A stretch of DNA of 35,716 nucleotides from an uncultured Actinomycetes bacterium (GTDB taxonomy: Bacteria > Actinomycetota > Coriobacteriia > Coriobacteriales > Atopobiaceae): NCBI GenBank assembly GCA_900313905.1, contig OMTG01000103.1, forward strand, positions 1 through 35,716, in the 5' to 3' direction. The translations under genes and the position numbers were made by a program. The notes beneath the pieces were generated by a model, which saw nothing but the letters and a program-made list of their open reading frames with translations, was not told the origin of the DNA and did no database searches. Below, piece after piece: positions 8,695-16,715 of this stretch (positions are counted from its first letter, which is position 1; the number at the start of each line of letters is the position of its first letter).

Positions 8695-9768
8695 ATGAAG
8701 CTTGTGAGGACCGAAGAGGCAGTGGGCCATGTCCTCTGCCACGATATGACGCAGATCGTCACGGGAGGCACCGACAGCCAGGGGCATGAGAAGGAGCGCT
8801 TCAAGGGGCCGCGCTTCCGCAAGGGCCATGTGGTGCAGCCGGAGGACATCCCGGTCCTGCTCTCGATGGGGAAGGAGCACCTCTACGTCTGGGAGATGGA
8901 GCCCGGCATGCTCCACGAGGACGAGGGGGCAAAGCGTCTGGCGGCACTCTGCCTCGGCGAGGGCTGCGTCGCCTCAGGCGAGCCCCGCGAAGGCAAGATC
9001 GGCATCAATGCCGCGACAGACGGTGTCTTCCTCGTCGATACGGAGCGCCTCTTTGCGGTGAACAGCACCGACCAGGTGATGATCGCCACGCGGAAGGGGA
9101 ACTTCGGCGTGAAGGCGGGCGATGCCCTGGCCGGCACCCGCGTGATCCCGCTCGTTATCCCCGAGACGATGCTTGCTGCGGCTGAGGCAGCAGCGGATGT
9201 GGCCACCTTTGGCCCCCTCATGCGCGTCGCGCCCTACAAGCTCAAGTCCGCTGCCATCATCGCGACCGGCTCCGAGGTGAAGCGTGGCCTCATCGAGGAC
9301 ACGTTCACGCCGGTCGTCGTCCGCAAGCTCGCTGCCTTCGGAATCGAGTGCGCCTCCATCGCCAAGCCTGGCGATGATATGGCAGACCTCGTCTCTGCCA
9401 TCGATGCAGCCCGGGCCCAGGGTGTCGATATGGTCGTCTGCACGGGCGGCATGAGCGTCGATCCGGATGACAACACGCCGGGTGCCATCAAGCGCGCCGG
9501 GGCCCGCATCGTGACCTACGGGGCGCCGGTGCTTCCAGGAGCGATGCTCTGCGTCGGCTACTTTGACGGCGAGGATGGTGCGTCGGTGCCGATTGTGGGA
9601 CTTCCGGGCTGCGTCATGTACAACGCGGCGACCGTCTTCGACCTCGTGCTGCCCAGGATCGCAGCAGGCATCCCGCTCGTGAAGCGCGATTTCGTCGAGC
9701 TCGGCGAGGGCGGGCTCTGCCTCGGATGCAAGCCCTGCACCTTCCCGGTCTGCCCCTTCGGCAAGTGA
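8695..9768 (+). CDS. MoeA-like molybdopterin-binding protein with C-terminal cysteine cluster
   Basis: Cytoplasmic 357-residue protein. Residues about 175-330 form a MoCF-binding domain as in MoeA and MogA, with IIATGSEVKRG, VVCTGGMSVDPDD and VGLPGCVMYN. The N-terminal region (1-170) is unlike classical MoeA domains I/II. The last 16 residues hold four cysteines (342, 345, 348, 353) that could bind a metal or Fe-S cluster. Relatives occur beside selenium/molybdenum hydroxylase genes in anaerobes; the reaction is presumably molybdate insertion into, or handling of, molybdopterin, but this is inferred. It follows moaC-MOSC by 13 bp with GAGAGGAGAGGGACC before the ATG and precedes mogA by 12 bp. 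Confidence 0.8.
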   Translation: MKLVRTEEAVGHVLCHDMTQIVTGGTDSQGHEKERFKGPRFRKGHVVQPEDIPVLLSMGKEHLYVWEMEPGMLHEDEGAKRLAALCLGEGCVASGEPREGKIGINAATDGVFLVDTERLFAVNSTDQVMIATRKGNFGVKAGDALAGTRVIPLVIPETMLAAAEAAADVATFGPLMRVAPYKLKSAAIIATGSEVKRGLIEDTFTPVVVRKLAAFGIECASIAKPGDDMADLVSAIDAARAQGVDMVVCTGGMSVDPDDNTPGAIKRAGARIVTYGAPVLPGAMLCVGYFDGEDGASVPIVGLPGCVMYNAATVFDLVLPRIAAGIPLVKRDFVELGEGGLCLGCKPCTFPVCPFGK

Positions 9769-9780
9769 GGAGGATCTTCG

Positions 9781-10302
9781 ATGCATGCAGAGGAGAAAGC
9801 GTCCGATTTCCCGGCACGGGTGATCACGGTGAGCGACCGCTCCTTCCAGGGAGTCCGTCCTGATGGCTCGGGGCCGGCGCTCGTGGCGCTCCTGGCCGAG
9901 GAAGGCTATCAGGTGGAGCCGGAGGCGGCAATCGTGCCGGATGAGCAGGACCAGATCGCTGCGGCCCTGAGACAGGCCGTCGCCGACGATGTGGCACTCG
10001 TCCTCACGACAGGCGGCACCGGATTCGCTCCCCGCGATGTGACGCCTGAGGCGACGCTCTCCGTGGTCGAGCGCCGCTGCCCCGGCATCCCCGAGGCGAT
10101 GCGGGCGGTCTCGCTTGCCATCACGCCGCACGGCTGCCTCTCCCGCGAGGAGGCGGGCATCTCAGGCCACACCTTGATCATCAATCTCCCGGGAAGCCCC
10201 AAGGCGGCACGGGAGAACCTCGGAGCGGTCCTGCCGGCGCTGCCGCATGGGCTAACGCTTCTGAGGGTGCCTGGCCCCCACGACTGCGCGAAGAGCTCCT
10301 AG
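9781..10302 (+). CDS. mogA: MogA/MoaB-type molybdopterin adenylyltransferase
   Basis: Cytoplasmic protein of 173 residues, normal for the MogA/MoaB family, which adenylates molybdopterin before metal insertion. Motifs: VITVSDRSFQG near the N-terminus, LTTGGTGFAPRDVTPEAT and INLPGSPKAARENL. A GAGGAGGA tract sits 7-13 nt before the ATG. Last plus-strand gene of the mod-moa operon. Its TAG stop (10300-10302) overlaps the stop of convergent yqeC (10299-10301 on the minus strand) within the palindrome CTAG. No terminator fits between them, so the transcripts must overlap or be limited otherwise. Confidence 0.9.
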   Translation: MHAEEKASDFPARVITVSDRSFQGVRPDGSGPALVALLAEEGYQVEPEAAIVPDEQDQIAAALRQAVADDVALVLTTGGTGFAPRDVTPEATLSVVERRCPGIPEAMRAVSLAITPHGCLSREEAGISGHTLIINLPGSPKAARENLGAVLPALPHGLTLLRVPGPHDCAKSS

Positions 10303-11039
10303 GCAAGACGCACGATCTCGGCGTTGCGGATGCTGCCGGCATAGACCGGAAGCGTGCAGCCAAGATAGCTGAGCGCTGCTGCGAAGGCGGAGGCAGCCTC
10401 TGCCGCGCTGTCTTCTGCCTGGTTCACGAAAAGGGCATCAGGCGCGATCTGGCCTGAGGCCAGCTCAGAGGCAACGACGCGCGCTGTACGCTCGGGCGTG
10501 GCAGCATCCTCTGTGCTGCAGCCGGCACGCTCGGCAAAGAGGGCAGGGCGATGCGCTGAGCGTGCAATGGGCCGTCCGAAGCCCGAGGCGCCGAGGACGA
10601 GGACGCACCGGGCTGCGCAGGCGGGGACCACAGGCTCATGCGGGCCATGTGCTTTGAGGGGCAGCATGTGGGAGCCGTCTGCCTCGATAAGGAGATAGCC
10701 AGCCACCTCGGCAAGCGGTGCGATTCCGAAGGAGGGACAGCAGAGCTTCTTCTCGCCCTTCACAAGGCACTGGTCTGCGACATAGGCGAGATGGATTTTC
10801 CGGAGTGCTGTGGCGGCCTCTTCGAGGGTGGCGCCTGCTATCAGCGGAAGGCCCTGCGGCGGCCAGAGATGGGTCGTCGTCGTGAGGGCGATTGTGGCAT
10901 CAGGATGCTCTGCTGCAAGCCCGCGGCCGAGCTTCTCCATAAGGGACGTCTTGCCGCCCGAGCCGATGAGGGAGACTATGCGGGCACCCTGCAGCAGGGC
11001 TTCGGCGAATGGTGCTGTCTCCTGCGTGCCCCGATGCAT
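10299..11039 (-). CDS. yqeC: Selenium-dependent hydroxylase accessory protein YqeC
   Basis: Cytoplasmic 246-residue protein of the YqeC family, which co-occurs with yqeB and orphan selD. A P-loop-like GSGGKTS lies at 26-32, followed by [18 protein letters not shown] and [10 protein letters not shown], all family hallmarks. The start at 11039 is preferred over an in-frame upstream start at 11129 because AGGAG lies just before it and the extra N-terminus is low in conserved features. It is divergent from xpt and convergent with mogA. YqeC is thought to be a nucleotide-dependent factor in forming or inserting the labile selenium cofactor; no reaction has been shown that I know of. Confidence 0.9.
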   Translation of the reverse strand: MHRGTQETAPFAEALLQGARIVSLIGSGGKTSLMEKLGRGLAAEHPDATIALTTTTHLWPPQGLPLIAGATLEEAATALRKIHLAYVADQCLVKGEKKLCCPSFGIAPLAEVAGYLLIEADGSHMLPLKAHGPHEPVVPACAARCVLVLGASGFGRPIARSAHRPALFAERAGCSTEDAATPERTARVVASELASGQIAPDALFVNQAEDSAAEAASAFAAALSYLGCTLPVYAGSIRNAEIVRLA

Positions 11040-11273
11040 GCGCTCTCCTGTCTGTGTGCTGTCTCCAACCAGTGTAGCCGCACTTTCCCCATGCCGCGGC
11101 CTTATGCCCTCTTTTTGCAGGCCGGGCAAAACTCCCGTCCAGGTGGATGCTCAGGGGTGTCTTGGTGCAAAATAACGATATGCTTACATGAAAGGCAGCT
11201 TACGAGACGCGCGATGCTGGGCATCGGGCGCATTCTGGGTCAGAGGCACAAGCAGTTCGCAGGAGGACAGCAT

Positions 11274-11852
11274 ATGTTGGAGCTCGAAGAGCGTATCCGT
11301 CGTGATGGCACGGTGAAGACCGGCGATGTCCTGAAGGTAGACAACTTCCTGAACCACCAGATGGATGTGGAGCTCTTCCAGAAGATGGCCCGCCAGTGGA
11401 AGGCGGACTTCGCTGATGCCCCCATCAACAAGATCCTCACGATCGAGGCTTCCGGCATCGGCATCGCTGCCATCGTCGCTGCAGAGTTCGGCGTGCCGGC
11501 CGTCTTCGCGAAGAAGAGCCAGAGCATCAACCTCGACGGCGAGGTCTATACGACGAAGATTCGCTCCTTCACGCATGGCCGCGTCTACGATGTGATCGTC
11601 TCGAAGAAGTTCCTGGGACCCGAGGACCATGTCCTCATTATCGATGACTTCATGGCGAACGGATGCGCGATGGAGGGGCTGCTCGAGATCTGCCACGAGG
11701 CAGGGGCGACCGTCGAAGGCATCGGCATCGCGATCGAGAAGGGCTTCGAGCCGGGCGGCAAGAAGCTGCGCGAGCAGGGCTATAGGGTCGATTCGCTCGC
11801 AATCGTCGAGTCCATGGACCCCGAGACGAACGAGATAGTCTTCCGCCACTAG
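11274..11852 (+). CDS. xpt: Xanthine phosphoribosyltransferase
   Basis: Salvages xanthine to XMP using PRPP in the cytoplasm. The 192-residue protein has the PRPP loop [11 protein letters not shown] (120-130), the N-terminal [10 protein letters not shown] typical of Xpt and the [20 protein letters not shown] region. AGGAGGA (11261-11267) precedes the ATG. The long leader (about 230 bp shared with divergent yqeC) was checked for a purine riboswitch and none was recognised. Beside a selenium-dependent hydroxylase locus, Xpt would use the xanthine such an enzyme produces or consumes, which hints that the missing hydroxylase may act on purines (inference). Confidence 0.94.
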   Translation: MLELEERIRRDGTVKTGDVLKVDNFLNHQMDVELFQKMARQWKADFADAPINKILTIEASGIGIAAIVAAEFGVPAVFAKKSQSINLDGEVYTTKIRSFTHGRVYDVIVSKKFLGPEDHVLIIDDFMANGCAMEGLLEICHEAGATVEGIGIAIEKGFEPGGKKLREQGYRVDSLAIVESMDPETNEIVFRH

Positions 11853-11875
11853 AAGTCCCCTACAGAATGCCGCTG

Positions 11876-11907
11876 GGAGGCCTGCTGCAGAAGTGCGGCA
11901 GGCCTCC
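11876..11907 (+). other. Strong hairpin between xpt and the DUF3343 gene
   Basis: A 14-bp stem (11876-11889 with 11894-11907, one T-G wobble) closes a GAAG tetraloop. It starts 24 nt after the xpt stop. The following bases (TGCTAGACT) lack a T-run, so it may be a Rho-assisted terminator, an attenuator or a transcript-stabilising element. Confidence 0.5.
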
Positions 11908-11947
11908 TGCTAGACTGGTGGACAGTCTTCATCCGGAAGGAAGGTCC

Positions 11948-12187
11948 ATGCCGCTCCAGAAGCACCGTTCCCTTGTTATCGCCTTCGATTCCACGACCCA
12001 GGCGCTTGCCGCAGAAGCCCTCTGCAAGGAGCAGGGGCTTCCCGGACGCATCATCCCGCTTCCGGCCGAGATATCGGCAGGCTGCGGGCTTTCGTGGAAG
12101 GCGGAGCCGGAGGAGCGGGATGTGCTCACAGCTGCCCTCGATGAGGCAGGCATCATCTGGAAGGGCGCCTATGTCCTCGACATCTAA
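11948..12187 (+). CDS. DUF3343 protein, putative Se/S carrier-like
   Basis: Small cytoplasmic protein of 79 residues. The N-terminal VIAFDSTTQALAAEALCK and the later PLPAEISAGCGLSWK match the DUF3343 family, annotated as putative Se/S carrier-like because it travels with yedF, selD and TIGR01977 desulfurases. Cys32 (about) and Cys55 (in AGCGLSWK) are conserved-type cysteines. GGAAGGAAGG precedes the ATG; an in-frame start at 11867 would add a low-quality N-terminus. The gene overlaps the desulfurase start by 17 nt, so the two are translationally coupled and may act as donor and acceptor of persulfide or perselenide. Confidence 0.85.
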   Translation: MPLQKHRSLVIAFDSTTQALAAEALCKEQGLPGRIIPLPAEISAGCGLSWKAEPEERDVLTAALDEAGIIWKGAYVLDI

Positions 12188-13331
12188 GCTGATCTATCTC
12201 GACAATGCAGCGACGACGCTCAGGAAGCCGGACTGCGTCGTGGAGGCGGTCACGAAGGCGCTCTGCACGGTCGGCAATGCCTCGCGGGGAGCCCATGCAG
12301 AATCTCTTGCAGCCTCGCGGGTGGATTTCCGCTGCCGCCAGCAGCTGGCAGCGCTCTTCGGCTGCCGTCCTGACCATGTCTGCTTCACGGCGAACTCGAC
12401 CGAGGCCCTGAACATTGCCCTGATGGGTCTTCTCAATCCAGGCGACCATGCCATCTCGACCGTGACCGAGCACAACTCGGTGCTGCGTCCGCTCTTCCGC
12501 CTGGAGGATGAGCGGAAGGTCGAGGTGAGCCTTGTCGGGACCGATGGGGAGGGCAGGCTCCGCTACGAGGAGTTCGAGCGCTTCCTGCAGCCGAACACGA
12601 AGCTCGTCGTCGTGAACCATGCCTCCAACGTCTGTGGCAACCGGGCAGAAATCGCCCGCATCGGCGCCTTCGCGCATGACCATGGCCTCATCTTCGTCGT
12701 CGATGCCTCGCAGACCGCCGGAACGGTCCCGATCGATATGGACGCCTGCCACATCGATGTGCTCTGCTTTACAGGGCACAAGAGCCTGATGGGTCCCCAA
12801 GGGACGGGCGGCCTCTGCATCCGCGAGGGGATCGAGATCCGGCCCTGGAAGGTTGGGGGCACGGGCGTCCATTCCTACGACAGGCACCAGCCCCAGGACT
12901 ATCCGACACGGCTCGAGGCAGGTACCCTCAACAGCCATGGGATTGCCGGGCTTTCCGCTGCCCTGGGCTACATCGAGCAGACAGGCATCGATTGCATCGC
13001 TGCGCATGAGGAGCAGCTCATGCGCCAGTTCTATGAGGGGGTGCGCGGCATCGAGGGGGTTCAGGTCTACGGGGACATCGCAGAGGAACTCCAGCCGAAG
13101 CGCTCGGCAATCGTCGCCCTCAACATCCGGGACTACGACTCGTCTGCCGTATCGGACGATCTGGCGAGCCGTTTTGGCATCGCGACCCGTCCCGGCGCCC
13201 ACTGTGCCCCGCTCATGCACAAGGCGCTCGGCACCGTCGAGCAGGGCGTCGTCCGCTTCAGCTTCGGCTGGTTCAATACCGAAGCTGAGGTCGATGAGGC
13301 GATTGCGGCTGTCGCTGAGATTGCCCGCTAG
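12171..13331 (+). CDS. Cysteine desulfurase / selenocysteine lyase-like (TIGR01977 type)
   Basis: PLP enzyme of the class V aminotransferase fold, 386 residues, short N-terminus as in the TIGR01977 (EF2568) group. YLDNAATTLRKP opens the fold, His102 and Asp178 are in the cofactor positions, Lys204 (GHKSLMGPQGTGG) should form the Schiff base and Cys345 (RPGAHCAPL) is the persulfide/perselenide cysteine. The ATG at 12171 lies inside the end of the DUF3343 gene. Family members cluster with yqeB, yqeC and selD, so it likely mobilises selenium or sulfur for hydroxylase maturation. Classical NifS or SufS roles are less likely because no scaffold genes are nearby. Confidence 0.9.
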   Translation: MSSTSKLIYLDNAATTLRKPDCVVEAVTKALCTVGNASRGAHAESLAASRVDFRCRQQLAALFGCRPDHVCFTANSTEALNIALMGLLNPGDHAISTVTEHNSVLRPLFRLEDERKVEVSLVGTDGEGRLRYEEFERFLQPNTKLVVVNHASNVCGNRAEIARIGAFAHDHGLIFVVDASQTAGTVPIDMDACHIDVLCFTGHKSLMGPQGTGGLCIREGIEIRPWKVGGTGVHSYDRHQPQDYPTRLEAGTLNSHGIAGLSAALGYIEQTGIDCIAAHEEQLMRQFYEGVRGIEGVQVYGDIAEELQPKRSAIVALNIRDYDSSAVSDDLASRFGIATRPGAHCAPLMHKALGTVEQGVVRFSFGWFNTEAEVDEAIAAVAEIAR

Positions 13332-13358
13332 GAGCCTTGGCAGCATCGGGAGGTGCAC

Positions 13359-13952
13359 TCAGTTCGTGGACGAGCGGGTGTCCTTGGGGCTCTCGAAGGT
13401 CTTCTGGTAGACGATGGAGGCCTCGCAGATTGCCCGGACGTAGTCTTCGACGGGCACGGGTCGGCGCACTTCCGAGCAGTAGTGGAAGTACTCGAAGGTC
13501 AGCGTCGTGAAAGCCCAGGCCTCCGTGTCGAGATCCTCCTTCAGCATGCCTGCCTGCGAGAGGATATCGAGGGAATCGGCAACGATCTGGCGCACATGCT
13601 CCTCGACCGTGGCGCCATCCACCTCGAACGTGCGCAACGGTATGAGGCTCTCGGTGGGGGAGGGGCCGGGGAAGTCGGCTGCAGTGCTGGGCTGATGCTG
13701 CGCCAGACACTGGACGGCGCCGATGACCTGGTCGCGGAGGCGGCCAAGCTCGCGCTTCGCGAGAGAGGATGCCACCTCGTATTTGTCATGGTAGTGCCGG
13801 TAGAAGGTGCCCTTGTTCACAAGGGCCTCCTGGCAGATGTCCTGCACCGTGATCTTCTCCAAGGGAAGCTTCCCCAGAAGCGTGATGAGCGCCTGCTCGA
13901 TGGCCTTCCTGGTGCGCAGGACCCGGAGGTCTGTGGAATTTTCTCGATGCAT
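13359..13952 (-). CDS. TetR/AcrR-family regulator (TetR-1)
   Basis: Transcription factor of 197 residues. The N-terminal TetR helix-turn-helix lies at about 34-57 (ITVQDICQEALVNKGTFYRHY), preceded by RTRKAIEQALITLL. The C-terminal ligand/dimer domain is divergent. The ATG has AAAAGGA 5 nt upstream. It is convergent with the desulfurase (27-bp gap) and divergent from the radical SAM gene at 14128; the palindromic sites between them (14008-14038) suggest it represses itself and that enzyme. The ligand is unknown. Confidence 0.88.
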   Translation of the reverse strand: MHRENSTDLRVLRTRKAIEQALITLLGKLPLEKITVQDICQEALVNKGTFYRHYHDKYEVASSLAKRELGRLRDQVIGAVQCLAQHQPSTAADFPGPSPTESLIPLRTFEVDGATVEEHVRQIVADSLDILSQAGMLKEDLDTEAWAFTTLTFEYFHYCSEVRRPVPVEDYVRAICEASIVYQKTFESPKDTRSSTN

Positions 13953-14007
13953 AGTGTCCTTTTCGCGACTGATTTGCCGATGTCCGTATGCACATCTGAA
14001 GTAATAG

Positions 14008-14038
14008 ATACATAGTGTATGTATAACATCAGTACATA
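14008..14038. promoter_or_regulatory. Palindromic operator in the TetR-1 / radical SAM divergent region
   Basis: ATACATA-GTG-TATGTAT (14008-14024) is a perfect 17-bp inverted repeat. A third TACATA half-site at 14033-14038 forms a second, wider repeat with TATGTA at 14018-14023 (9-bp spacer). The spacing and location between divergent genes are typical of a TetR-family operator. Confidence 0.6.
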
Positions 14039-14127
14039 TACTAGTTTACACATTTGAGATATGGGTATCCAACAGGCGATACTTCTTTTATGAAGACTCT
14101 ATAGGTCCTGAGGACGGGAGAGAAAGC

Positions 14128-15594
14128 ATGCAGAACAAGGTGGTGCACGCCGCAGAGCGCAAGGCGTTCTCGACGGTCATCGACGCGATCATCAAGGCGG
14201 GCTCGGGCGAGGACCGCGAGAAGAACATCCAGCATCTCGTGGACATGGCGACAAAGCTCCTGAAGGATTCGGTGCCGGGTGCTGCCAAGGGCATCCATAC
14301 CGCCCTCTATCCGGGATCGAAGTGGGAGCAGTGGATCTTCCGCGTCATCGACGAGACCGACCCCAACATCCTGAAGACCGCAGTCCTCAACGGCGCCTAT
14401 GAGGCAGCCTTCCGCGGCTACCGCGACACGATCGCGAATGCCGAGAAGCTCCAGTGCAATGTCCCCTGGATCGTGATCTTCGATCCGACCTCTGCCTGCA
14501 ACAAGCACTGCGTCGGCTGCTGGGCGGCAGACTACGAGCGCACCCTCAATCTCTCCTTCGACGAGATGGACCGTCTTGTGACCGAGGCAAAGGCCCTGGG
14601 CACCCATCTCTTCATGCTCACCGGCGGTGAGCCGCTTGTGCGCAAGCGCGATGTCCTGAAGCTTGCGGAGAAGCACAATGACTGCCTCTTCAACATCTTC
14701 ACGAATGCGTCGCTCATCGACCAGCCGTTCTGCGACGAGGTCAAGCGCCTCGGCAACCTGATCTTCTCGGTCTCCCTCGAGGGCACAGAAGAGTCCAATG
14801 ACGGAAGGCGTGGCGAGGGCTCCTATCAGGAGGTCATGCGCGCCTTCGACCTGATGCACAAGAATGGCCTGCTCTATGGAACCTCGACGGCCTATACCCG
14901 CCTCAACACCGAGCTCGTCACCTCGGATGAGTACTTCGATACCATCATAAGCAAGGGCTGCCGCTGGGCCTGGTATTTCCACTACATGCCGGTGGGCGAG
15001 GGTGCCAATGCCGATCTGATGCCGACGATCGAGCAGCGCAAGTACATGATCGACCGCATCCGCACCGTCCGTGGCTATACGGGCGGCAAGCAGATCTTCG
15101 CGATGGACTTCCAGAACGACGGGGAGTATGTGGGAGGCTGCATCGCAGGAGGCCGCATCTTCTGCCATGTGAACGCCCGCGGCGACGTGGAGCCCTGCGT
15201 CTTCATACACTACTCCAATGCGAACATCCGCGACATGAGCTGGCAGGAGTGCCTGCACCAGCCGATCTTCCAGGCCTACCGCGAGAACTACCCGTGGAAC
15301 CAGAACATGCTGCGTCCTTGCCCGATGCTCGAGAACCCCGAGATCCTGCCGCGCATCGTGCACGAGGCGGATGCCAAGTCGACCGAGTATGTCACGCCGG
15401 AGGATGTCGACCATCTCTGCGCACGCACCGCGCCGTATGCAAAGGCGTGGGAGCCGGAAGGCAACCGCATCTGGCTCGAGCAGCATCCGACCGGCAAGAA
15501 GGAATATGGAAACGATGTCTCAGGCAAGAGCCCGAAGGAGCGTGCCGAGCGCATCGAGGCCGACGACAAGCGCCATGAAGCAGTCCTGAGCTAG
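14128..15594 (+). CDS. Radical SAM protein of unassigned function
   Basis: 488-residue enzyme with the radical SAM cluster CxxxCxxC at Cys124, Cys128, Cys131 and TGGEPLV (165-171) for S-adenosylmethionine contacts. Further cysteines occur in GGCIAGGRIFCHVNARGDVEPC and RPCPML, resembling the auxiliary cluster region of SPASM-type enzymes. The N-terminal about 110 residues form a helical extension absent from short radical SAM enzymes. GGGAGAGA lies just before the ATG. It stands alone between a TetR-1 operator and a perfect terminator, so it looks like a ligand-induced single-gene transcript. No peptide substrate gene is adjacent; the reaction cannot be named. Confidence 0.88.
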   Translation: MQNKVVHAAERKAFSTVIDAIIKAGSGEDREKNIQHLVDMATKLLKDSVPGAAKGIHTALYPGSKWEQWIFRVIDETDPNILKTAVLNGAYEAAFRGYRDTIANAEKLQCNVPWIVIFDPTSACNKHCVGCWAADYERTLNLSFDEMDRLVTEAKALGTHLFMLTGGEPLVRKRDVLKLAEKHNDCLFNIFTNASLIDQPFCDEVKRLGNLIFSVSLEGTEESNDGRRGEGSYQEVMRAFDLMHKNGLLYGTSTAYTRLNTELVTSDEYFDTIISKGCRWAWYFHYMPVGEGANADLMPTIEQRKYMIDRIRTVRGYTGGKQIFAMDFQNDGEYVGGCIAGGRIFCHVNARGDVEPCVFIHYSNANIRDMSWQECLHQPIFQAYRENYPWNQNMLRPCPMLENPEILPRIVHEADAKSTEYVTPEDVDHLCARTAPYAKAWEPEGNRIWLEQHPTGKKEYGNDVSGKSPKERAERIEADDKRHEAVLS

Positions 15595-15622
15595 CTTCTG
15601 AACGAGCCCCCTCCTTCCTCAT

Positions 15623-15660
15623 GATGCCCTCCTGGATGCGCTCCAGGAGGGCATCTTTGC
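15623..15660 (+). terminator. Terminator of the radical SAM gene
   Basis: A perfect 14-bp stem (15623-15636 with 15642-15655) with a 5-nt TGCGC loop is followed by TTTGCT. No T-run appears on the minus-strand side, so it mainly serves the plus-strand gene. Confidence 0.85.
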
Positions 15661-15662
15661 TC

Positions 15663-16211
15663 CTATGCCATCTCACGGGCAAGGCGCGTCAGTTCCTGAT
15701 CCATCAGGAAGAGGAGCTCCGGCGTGCTCTCTTTGCGGCCTCCTTCGAGCCATGCAAGAAGGACGCCGGCCAGGGCGCCATACCTGAGGCCCGCTGCGAT
15801 GCGGGGCGGCACGGAGCCGGTGCGCTCTGGCTTGTGCGCCACCAGCCTTGCTGCCTCCAGCATATGGCAGGCGAAGATCATGTCCTCGCGCCCATTCTCG
15901 AGCAGGATCTCGAGCGTCTCGGGATGGGCTGCCCAGTAGGCGAAATAGCGCTCCGCTCTCTTCCGCTCCGGCATGCTGTCTGCTGTCCCGCTGCCCAGAG
16001 CCTCTTTCAGGCCCTCATCGAACTTCCATGCCAGGATGTCTGCCACATCGTCGAAGCTCCGGTAGAAGGTTGTGCGGGCGATCCCCGACTCACGCTGGAG
16101 ATCGCTCACCGATATGTCTGAGAGCGGCTTTTCTGCGAGCAGGCCTCTCAAGGCCTCCTACAGAAGCTCTGCCGAGCGCTGGGCCCGTCTGTTGTCATGT
16201 ACATGGAACAC
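15663..16211 (-). pseudogene. TetR-family regulator interrupted by an in-frame amber codon (TetR-2)
   Basis: A full-length TetR gene reads from a GTG at 16211, with AAGGAGA 6 nt upstream, through 17 codons ending RRAQRSAELL, then a TAG at 16158-16160, then in the same frame EALRGLLAEKPLSDISVSDL and the helix-turn-helix SGIARTTFYRSF. The residues on both sides of the TAG belong to one continuous TetR first helix, so the stop interrupts the coding sequence and is not upstream leader. One transition (CAG to TAG) would explain it. A restart at TTG 16151 would lose half of helix 1 and has a Shine-Dalgarno-like AGGAGG only 2 nt away. It could be a pseudogene, a sequence error or a read-through gene. 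Confidence 0.75.
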
Positions 16212-16715
16212 GGCTGCTCTCCTTCGGACACGCAAAGGCCAGCGTGCAATGCACGTTGTCCGCACAACGATGGAAAGGCAGGCATCTTCGGTGCCTGCCC
16301 TCGGCCAAAGCAGCTTGAGCCTGCCTTGGCCGAGGGCGGCAGATCTCTCTGGCGTCCCAGGAGCAGCAATCATCAGGGGAGCCAGGCAGAGCTCCCAATC
16401 GTCGTTTCCTCCACCTGCCCGAGGCGTGCTCGCAGCAGGGCGTTTTCGCAGGCGGGGACATAGGGCGCTGCCTCCATCTGCCGTGAGGAAGGCAGCGCAA
16501 AGGAGCATGCTGTTCGTGGTCGTGGCGCCATTCCTGCTCCTTGTCCCTTTTATTCCCGCTCCCGGTCGTCTCAATCGCGATCGCAATTTCAGCTTTGCGG
16601 GGCGTGCCTTGCGGTCTCGATGGCGGATGGCTGCAGGGCGCAGACATGGGTAGGTATTGAATGACAGGAATGAAGGCCGGCTGTGGCTGGCCGTGGCTTG
16701 TGAGGAGAACGATCC
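16212..16715. other. 504-bp non-coding stretch rich in inverted repeats
   Basis: No open frame here has recognisable protein features or a good start; the frames that cross it encode low-complexity Arg/Pro/Ser-rich sequence. Several perfect inverted repeats stand out: GGCAGGCA/TGCCTGCC (16277-16284 with 16292-16299), GCCCTCGGCCAA/TTGGCCGAGGGC (16297-16308 with 16326-16337), GCGCTGCC/GGCAGCGC (16465-16472 with 16491-16498), plus the sites at 16243-16269. The first two share 16297-16299 and are mutually exclusive as RNA. It could be a long leader for the downstream hydrolase, a decayed gene or an unannotated RNA. Confidence 0.5.
16243..16269. promoter_or_regulatory. Two overlapping palindromes upstream of TetR-2
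   Basis: CGTGCA-A-TGCACG (16243-16255) and CGTTGT-CCGC-ACAACG (16254-16269) are perfect inverted repeats overlapping by 2 bp. They lie 32-58 bp upstream of the GTG start of the interrupted TetR gene, where a self-binding operator would be expected. Confidence 0.5.

Noticed and set aside
11040-11273. Purine riboswitch upstream of xpt
   Set aside because: The conserved loop and junction sequences of the purine aptamer are not present; only small hairpins are seen.
12153-13358. 401-codon minus-strand open frame over the cysteine desulfurase
   Set aside because: Antisense shadow; the plus strand has all PLP-enzyme motifs.
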